Source of the DNA: Bacteroidota bacterium
GTDB taxonomy: Bacteria; Bacteroidota; Ignavibacteria; UBA10030; SZUA-254
Direction: 5' to 3'
Length of the DNA: 44,099 nt
Assembly (NCBI GenBank): GCA_036522515.1
Contig: DATDFQ010000048.1
Span: 1 to 44,099 of the forward strand
Made by a program: the position numbers and the translations under genes. Within the stretch, counting starts at the first letter, position 1. The number at the start of each line of letters is the position of its first letter. Below the pieces are notes generated by a model. That model worked only from the letters and a program-made list of their open reading frames with translations, searched no databases and was not told the origin of the DNA. Positions 40,161 to 44,099 of the stretch are shown piece after piece.

Positions 40161-40722
40161 AGTCGGAATTCCGGAAAAACACCGAGATACCGACCAGAAA
40201 TTGCTGCTCGGTAAAATCACGAACCGGGTCGTTGAGCACCCGCCGCAACCTGTACTCTGTCCGGAATGCCGCGTGCGGGCCATTGAGAAAGCGAATTCCT
40301 GCGCTCACTCCCACCGGATACCTGACCTGTTCGAAACTTCCCAGCCACTCCTGGCGGATCCCGCCTCCAACTGCGATAAAAGGATAGAGAGGGCTCTCCC
40401 AGAACGCCTTTTGCCAGGATGCAGACACCTGCACGTTGAGCAAGTCGAGCGAGCTGACGTGAGAATATCCAACCTCAAGCTCGGCTCCGCCCAGCCCACC
40501 CGGGGCTTCAAAGAACATTCCGCTCCGGATCGCAAGATCATATCGAGAATTCCCCTCGATGGTCACCATGGATCCCGACAAATTGAGCTCTATGGCACCG
40601 GGATGAAGTCGCGGCGTAACCATGGTGGAATCTGACTGTGCGCGAGCCGGGTCCGGATGCGCGACAAGAAACGCCGTGCAAAGCATGCAACCAATCAACG
40701 GAGAAAATCTTCTGTTCTTCAT
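40159..40722 (-). CDS. Predicted outer-membrane beta-barrel protein
   Basis: 187 aa with a signal peptide (about 1-29, MLCTAFLVAHPDPARAQ). The mature part alternates hydrophobic and polar residues in short strands with glycine turns (AIELNLSGSMVTIEG, AELEVGYSHVSSLDLLNVQVSASW, PFIAVGGGIRQEW, QQFLVGISVFFR) and ends in an aromatic-rich strand, as in small barrels of the OmpW/opacity type. The function is unknown. Its ATG overlaps the stop of the upstream glycosidase-like gene (ATGA at 40722-40719), so the two are translationally coupled. Confidence 0.8.
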   Translation of the reverse strand: MKNRRFSPLIGCMLCTAFLVAHPDPARAQSDSTMVTPRLHPGAIELNLSGSMVTIEGNSRYDLAIRSGMFFEAPGGLGGAELEVGYSHVSSLDLLNVQVSASWQKAFWESPLYPFIAVGGGIRQEWLGSFEQVRYPVGVSAGIRFLNGPHAAFRTEYRLRRVLNDPVRDFTEQQFLVGISVFFRNSD

Positions 40723-41771
40723 CTCTCGATTCTCCAGCTTCTGGATAATTCAAGTTCGGCGGGTTTCCCTGAGGGTGTGTAATCGGAGTTTTGGGGCCCG
40801 CCCGACCCGTCGGCACTCCAGTTCCACCAATACATTCCCGCTACCCAATCGAGGTCGGATGTGGCCCTGAGAGCTGCCCAGTAGAGATTGGCCTGTTCCG
40901 TCAGGTCAATCGCCCGGTCGCCGCCGAATGCAAAGGGATTCATCCCGGCTCCGCTCAGGCTCGGATAACCGATTTCGGTCAGGATAATTCTTCGGCCTGT
41001 CTGTTCATACAGTAAATGGAGCCGCTCGAGCCAGGGTTGCCATCCTGAGAGGATATCGAACCTGCCCGGGTCAGGCCTGGTTGCGACCGGAAAATAGAAA
41101 TCGATTCCAACGAAGTCCAGGCTTCTCCAGAAAGGGACTTTTGCGGCTTCATCCCACGATGCCGCGTAGGTGATTTCACCATGATATCCCGCCCTTATGA
41201 ATTGAATGACCTCTTCCCACCGATCGTTGTACCGGATTGTTCCGGCAAGTTCAGTCCCGATGACGAATTGAGCAGCGTGGACAGATTCGGCCAGCGAGAC
41301 GAGCGGGGAGAGAAACTGCTTGTAAGATTCGAACCATGCGGCAGGATCGGAAGGTGCGATGAGACCTCGCCAGGTACCGTCATAGAGATCGACATGTGGT
41401 TTTAAGACAACTTTCAACCCCAGCGAGGCGGCGCTCGCAAGGGCGTGGCGCACAGATTCAAGAGTTGGTGTGCGGGTAGAGTCAATTTGGACACGGTCTG
41501 AGGTTTGGCTCGATTGATACGCCGTGACAATCACAGTCACATGCGTTGCGCCGATTGAAGCAATCGCTCTTAAAGCGCTGTCGGACGTTGCACGCGTGTA
41601 GCCGTTGGGGCTCCAATCGACCAGAGTGATGCCGCGTATCGATGCCGGGTGGGAACCTCCCGCTTCATCCGGCAGATGCTCGCAAGCGGCAAGAAAGGAA
41701 ATGAGGCAAAGGCAGAGCCCCCACGATAGCTTGAGGACTGCGTTATCAGAATCTCTCGAAATGTGGTGCAT
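40719..41771 (-). CDS. TIM-barrel glycoside-hydrolase-like lipoprotein (GH113-like)
   Basis: 350 aa. The lipobox LAAC (Cys30) follows a hydrophobic stretch, so this is an envelope lipoprotein. The body resembles GH113 and related clan A (beta/alpha)8 glycosidases: RGITLVDWSPNGY (about 46-58), VVLKPHVDL (about 121-129), FVIGTELAG with candidate acid/base E174, FVGIDFYFP (about 220-228), and RIILTEIGYPS with candidate nucleophile E266. GH113 enzymes are beta-mannanases, but this assignment is by motif only. The ATG at 41771 is the only start codon available before the lipobox. A promoter so close that the mRNA may be leaderless lies at 41779-41808. Confidence 0.8.
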   Translation of the reverse strand: MHHISRDSDNAVLKLSWGLCLCLISFLAACEHLPDEAGGSHPASIRGITLVDWSPNGYTRATSDSALRAIASIGATHVTVIVTAYQSSQTSDRVQIDSTRTPTLESVRHALASAASLGLKVVLKPHVDLYDGTWRGLIAPSDPAAWFESYKQFLSPLVSLAESVHAAQFVIGTELAGTIRYNDRWEEVIQFIRAGYHGEITYAASWDEAAKVPFWRSLDFVGIDFYFPVATRPDPGRFDILSGWQPWLERLHLLYEQTGRRIILTEIGYPSLSGAGMNPFAFGGDRAIDLTEQANLYWAALRATSDLDWVAGMYWWNWSADGSGGPQNSDYTPSGKPAELELSRSWRIER

Positions 41772-41778
41772 CGGTATG

Positions 41779-41808
41779 AATTTACAAATTTTGGCATTTC
41801 GATGTCAA
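41779..41808 (-). promoter_or_regulatory. Promoter of the glycosidase-like/barrel gene pair
   Basis: Minus strand: a perfect TTGACA (41808-41803), 18 nt, TAAATT (41784-41779). Transcription would begin at or next to the ATG at 41771. It overlaps the divergent promoter at 41791-41819. Confidence 0.55.
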
Positions 41809-41819
41809 TTTGCTACCTT
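41791..41819 (+). promoter_or_regulatory. Promoter of the LLM oxidoreductase gene
   Basis: TTGGCA (41791-41796), 17 nt, TACCTT (41814-41819). The leader would be about 20 nt before the ATG at 41845. Confidence 0.55.
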
Positions 41820-41844
41820 CCTTTTTCCCGAATCGGAGAGGTGG

Positions 41845-42867
41845 ATGGAAATCGGAGTCGACAGTTTTGCCGCCATGTTTACCAATCAGAGCAGCACATC
41901 CGCCGATGATGCGCAGGCACTAGCCAGGTTGCTCGAAAGAATGGAACATGCAGAGCAGGCCGGCCTTGACGTGTTCGGAATCGGGGAGCACCACCGAAAA
42001 GGCTTCCTTGATTCTGCGCCGGCTCTTATTTTGGCCGCGGCGGCGGCACGAACGAAGCGCATCCGCCTGACGAGCGCAGTCGCCGTGCTGAGTGCCGCAG
42101 ACCCGGTAAGGGTTTTTCAAGAATTTGCAACTCTGGATCTGATATCTGGCGGGAGGGCCGAAATGGTGGTCGGGCGGGGATCGTTCATAGAGGCATTTCC
42201 ACTCTTCGGTTATGACCTGCAGGATTACGATGACCTCTTTGCCGAAAAGCTCGGCCTCCTCCTGAGTATTCGCGCCAATGAGTTTGTTACGTGGTCCGGT
42301 AAATTCCGTCCGGCACTCAATAACCTGGGGGTCTATCCAAGACCCGTGCAGGATCCTCTGCCCATCTGGTTAGGCGTGGGAGGGACGCCAGAATCTTTCG
42401 CTCGCGCCGGCAGCCTGGGCCTTCCGCTGATGGTTGCGGTGATAGGAGGCGAGACTCATCGCTTTCGTCCTTTGGTGGATCTCTACCGGGAGGCAGGAAG
42501 AAGAGCGGGTTTCCGGCCGGAACAGTTGAAAGTGGGCCTGCACTCGCAGGGTTACCTGGCAAAAACCACACAACAAGCAGCAGATGATTTCTACCCGGGC
42601 TATGCCGAAACAATGACAAAGGTTGGCAAAGAACGCGGGTGGCCGGCCATGACAAGAGGCTGGTTCGATGCGCAACTGGGACCGCAAGGCGCGCTGCTGA
42701 TCGGGAGCGTCGAGGAAGTGGCGAAAAAGATCCTTCACCATGCGGACGCGCTCGGGGGCATCTCGAGGCTCACCTTCCAGATGGATGGTGCCGCACTGCC
42801 GCACGAAAAACTGATGCAATCGATCGAGTTAATCGGTACACAATTGAAGCCGTTACTTCAGGGATAG
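41845..42867 (+). CDS. LLM-class flavin-dependent oxidoreductase
   Basis: 340 aa from the ATG at 41845, chosen because GGAGAGGTGG lies just before it and MEIGVDSFA is the expected first beta strand. The luciferase-like fold is recognised from ERMEHAEQAGLDVFGIGEHHR (about 32-52), RIRLTSAVAVLSAADPVRVFQEFATLDLISGGRAEMVVGRGSF (about 73-115), and PIWLGVGGTPESFARAGSLGLPLMVAVIGG (about 173-202). It probably uses reduced flavin from a separate reductase to oxidise a small organic substrate. The start and spacing suggest the TIGR03858-type subgroup, from memory. It is cytosolic and transcribed alone or with the following genes. Confidence 0.92.
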   Translation: MEIGVDSFAAMFTNQSSTSADDAQALARLLERMEHAEQAGLDVFGIGEHHRKGFLDSAPALILAAAAARTKRIRLTSAVAVLSAADPVRVFQEFATLDLISGGRAEMVVGRGSFIEAFPLFGYDLQDYDDLFAEKLGLLLSIRANEFVTWSGKFRPALNNLGVYPRPVQDPLPIWLGVGGTPESFARAGSLGLPLMVAVIGGETHRFRPLVDLYREAGRRAGFRPEQLKVGLHSQGYLAKTTQQAADDFYPGYAETMTKVGKERGWPAMTRGWFDAQLGPQGALLIGSVEEVAKKILHHADALGGISRLTFQMDGAALPHEKLMQSIELIGTQLKPLLQG

Positions 42868-42974
42868 ACGTGAAGGCATCCTTGTGCAGTGGCAATTCCG
42901 ACTGAAAGACAAGCGTGAGTTGGGTAGTGACTCAATCAGGGTGTTGCTGGAGGTGGGACGAAAGGAGGAATAGC

Positions 42975-43637
42975 ATGAAATATACTTCACAGAGAATTGA
43001 TTCGAGGAGCAGGTTTATTCCATTTGTCGGCCTGTTCTTTTTCTTCGTTGTCCTCTGCGATTCGACCCTTGTTGGGCAGGAAGAGACGCGGCGCGAGGTC
43101 TCAGCGGGCGTGGGGATATCTATACCGATGGGACCCGAGAGTTTCACCTATGAGTGGAACACGGGCTTCAACCTCGGCGGAATGGTGACGAGTTCTATTT
43201 CTCCGATTATCAGCCTGGGAATCGCGGTCGATTACAGCAGGTATGGATTTGACATCAACAAGCTCCTGGTGGCCCCTCCGGAACGGCCACAGGTGGTGGT
43301 GAGCGGTGGCGCGGCAAACATCATCTCCATCAATCCGGTTTTTCAGGCCAGGTTCAGCCGCAATAGGGAAAAGCTAGCAGCGTTTGCTCTTGTCGGGCTG
43401 GGGTATCACCATGAATCGACAGGCGATCTGACCTTATATGATATTCCTTCAGGTCAATTCGAAATCTTTTATGGTACAAGTCATTCCGCCGTTTCGCTGA
43501 GCGCCGGGCTCGGCATCGATATTCCGGTGAACGAGAGCACGGGGATTATTCTACAGTCCCAATTTTTTAACGCCTTCACCGAAAATCAAGCGACACAGTA
43601 TGCGCAGTTTCGGGCGGCCATGAGGTTCACGCTCTAA
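42975..43637 (+). CDS. Predicted outer-membrane beta-barrel protein
   Basis: 220 aa; the ATG at 42975 is set by AAAGGAGG at 42961-42968. The signal peptide is about 1-37 (FVGLFFFFVVLCDSTLVGQ). The mature part shows alternating strands (REVSAGVGISIPMG, FNLGGMVTSSISPIISLGIAVDYSRY, FALVGLGYHHESTG, VSLSAGLGIDIPV, TGIILQSQFFNAF) and ends FRAAMRFTL, with the terminal aromatic that barrels use for assembly. The function is unknown. The SUI1 gene begins on the very next base after its stop. Confidence 0.82.
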   Translation: MKYTSQRIDSRSRFIPFVGLFFFFVVLCDSTLVGQEETRREVSAGVGISIPMGPESFTYEWNTGFNLGGMVTSSISPIISLGIAVDYSRYGFDINKLLVAPPERPQVVVSGGAANIISINPVFQARFSRNREKLAAFALVGLGYHHESTGDLTLYDIPSGQFEIFYGTSHSAVSLSAGLGIDIPVNESTGIILQSQFFNAFTENQATQYAQFRAAMRFTL

Positions 43638-43973
43638 ATGGTAAGAGTGAAACTGAAATCCTTTTCCGATCTTAGTCAACTTCTACCACCGTCGGGAAAA
43701 AGCGAGCACGCAGCGGCCGGTGATACGCATGATGGCAAGGGCAAGACCGCCCGCATTTCCCTCGACACGAAAGGACGAAAAGGGAAAGCCGTCACCGTCA
43801 TATCGGGATTGCAGCACAATCCCGAAACGCTGAAAGAGATTGCCCGGATCTTGAAGGAGCATTGCGCCACGGGGGGAACTGTGAAAGAGGGTGCTATCGA
43901 GCTGCAAGGTGACCAGCGCGTACGGGCGACGGAAAAGCTGAAGAAGATGAACTATGCGGTGACCAAATCCTGA
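43638..43973 (+). CDS. yciH: SUI1/eIF1-family protein (YciH-like)
   Basis: 111 aa, the usual length of bacterial YciH. The eIF1-fold core spans about 38-105: ARISLDTKGRKGKAVTVISGLQ, LKEIARILKEHCATGGTVKEGAIELQGDQ, and VRATEKLKKMNYAVTKS. The TGGTVK turn and basic GRKGK loop are typical. Bacterial members are thought to bind the 30S subunit and affect start-site choice; the physiological role is poorly defined. The ATG follows the upstream TAA with no gap, so translation is probably coupled to the barrel gene. Confidence 0.92.
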   Translation: MVRVKLKSFSDLSQLLPPSGKSEHAAAGDTHDGKGKTARISLDTKGRKGKAVTVISGLQHNPETLKEIARILKEHCATGGTVKEGAIELQGDQRVRATEKLKKMNYAVTKS

Positions 43974-44003
43974 AAAATCCAAATACGTCCGGGTGAAAAA
44001 CGC

Positions 44004-44099
44004 ATGAATGTAACGGTTGTCCTTCTGGCAGGAGGTACGATTGGCCTTCTCACCGGAGCAAGTATATTTTTCGAACCGAGAGAACCCTACAAGCTGGAA
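44004..44099 (+). CDS. Start of a membrane protein, cut by the window end
   Basis: 32 codons from ATG (MNVTVVLLAGGTIGLLTGAS...). A Gly-rich hydrophobic segment (about 3-22) is followed by FFEPREPYKLE, so it is probably a membrane protein. It is too short to assign a family. It lies 30 bp after the SUI1 stop. Confidence 0.55.
   Translation, partial: MNVTVVLLAGGTIGLLTGASIFFEPREPYKLE

Overview
The window looks like chromosome of a GC-rich member of the Bacteroidota/Ignavibacteriota (FCB) group. The best evidence is the C-terminal type IX secretion sorting domain of the protein at 7562-10606 (NFPNPFNPST followed by a GVYFYRL ending). CotH, M61 peptidase, BNR-propeller and outer-membrane barrel genes fit the same group. 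Strong AAGGAGG ribosome sites occur before several genes. Six promoter-like pairs have TTG-type -35 boxes, five of them with a 17-nt spacer. This placement is inference; no database search was possible.

Layout. 1-2835: 3' part of a 23S rRNA, 5S rRNA and a hairpin. 2876-3808: an Fpg/Nei DNA glycosylase. 3851-10606 (minus strand): a promoter, a 17-bp tandem repeat in the leader, a secreted protein resembling hydrazine synthase alpha with one CxxCH haem motif and a sorting domain, a transmembrane Ser/Thr kinase (K1), and a lipoprotein with an RGG tract. 11012-17048 (plus): BNR/sortilin-type propeller protein, nitrilase-family amidohydrolase, small membrane protein, and a GT4 glycosyltransferase, separated by palindromic repeats.

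17337-33286 is the centre of interest. It is one co-directional run: a GAF-SpoIIE (PP2C-type) phosphatase, a Cys-rich small protein, a tandem ABM-domain protein, and five consecutive membrane-spanning Ser/Thr kinases (K2-K6). All five share a nearly constant kinase half. The C-terminal halves differ: K2 and K6, at the two ends, carry a COG5616/FlgO-like domain plus TPRs, while K3, K4 and K5 carry TolB/PD40 beta-propellers. Palindromic repeats sit in three of the four kinase-kinase junctions. In two of them the upstream stop overlaps an ATG that copies the first codons of a kinase gene and opens a 40- or 44-codon ORF through the repeat. The second of these stops directly against the next kinase start. 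A hybrid PAS histidine kinase (33715-36390) follows after a 428-bp gap.

36571-44099: M61 peptidase with PDZ domain (probably starting at a CTG), CotH-family protein, a convergent pair encoding an outer-membrane barrel and a TIM-barrel glycosidase-like lipoprotein, overlapping divergent promoters, an LLM flavin oxidoreductase, another barrel protein, a SUI1/YciH protein, and the start of a membrane protein cut by the window end.

Working model (inference): the 17-33 kb run is a phospho-signalling island in which one phosphatase could oppose several kinases that share an output but sense different things. No CRISPR array, transposase, phage or tRNA gene was seen.
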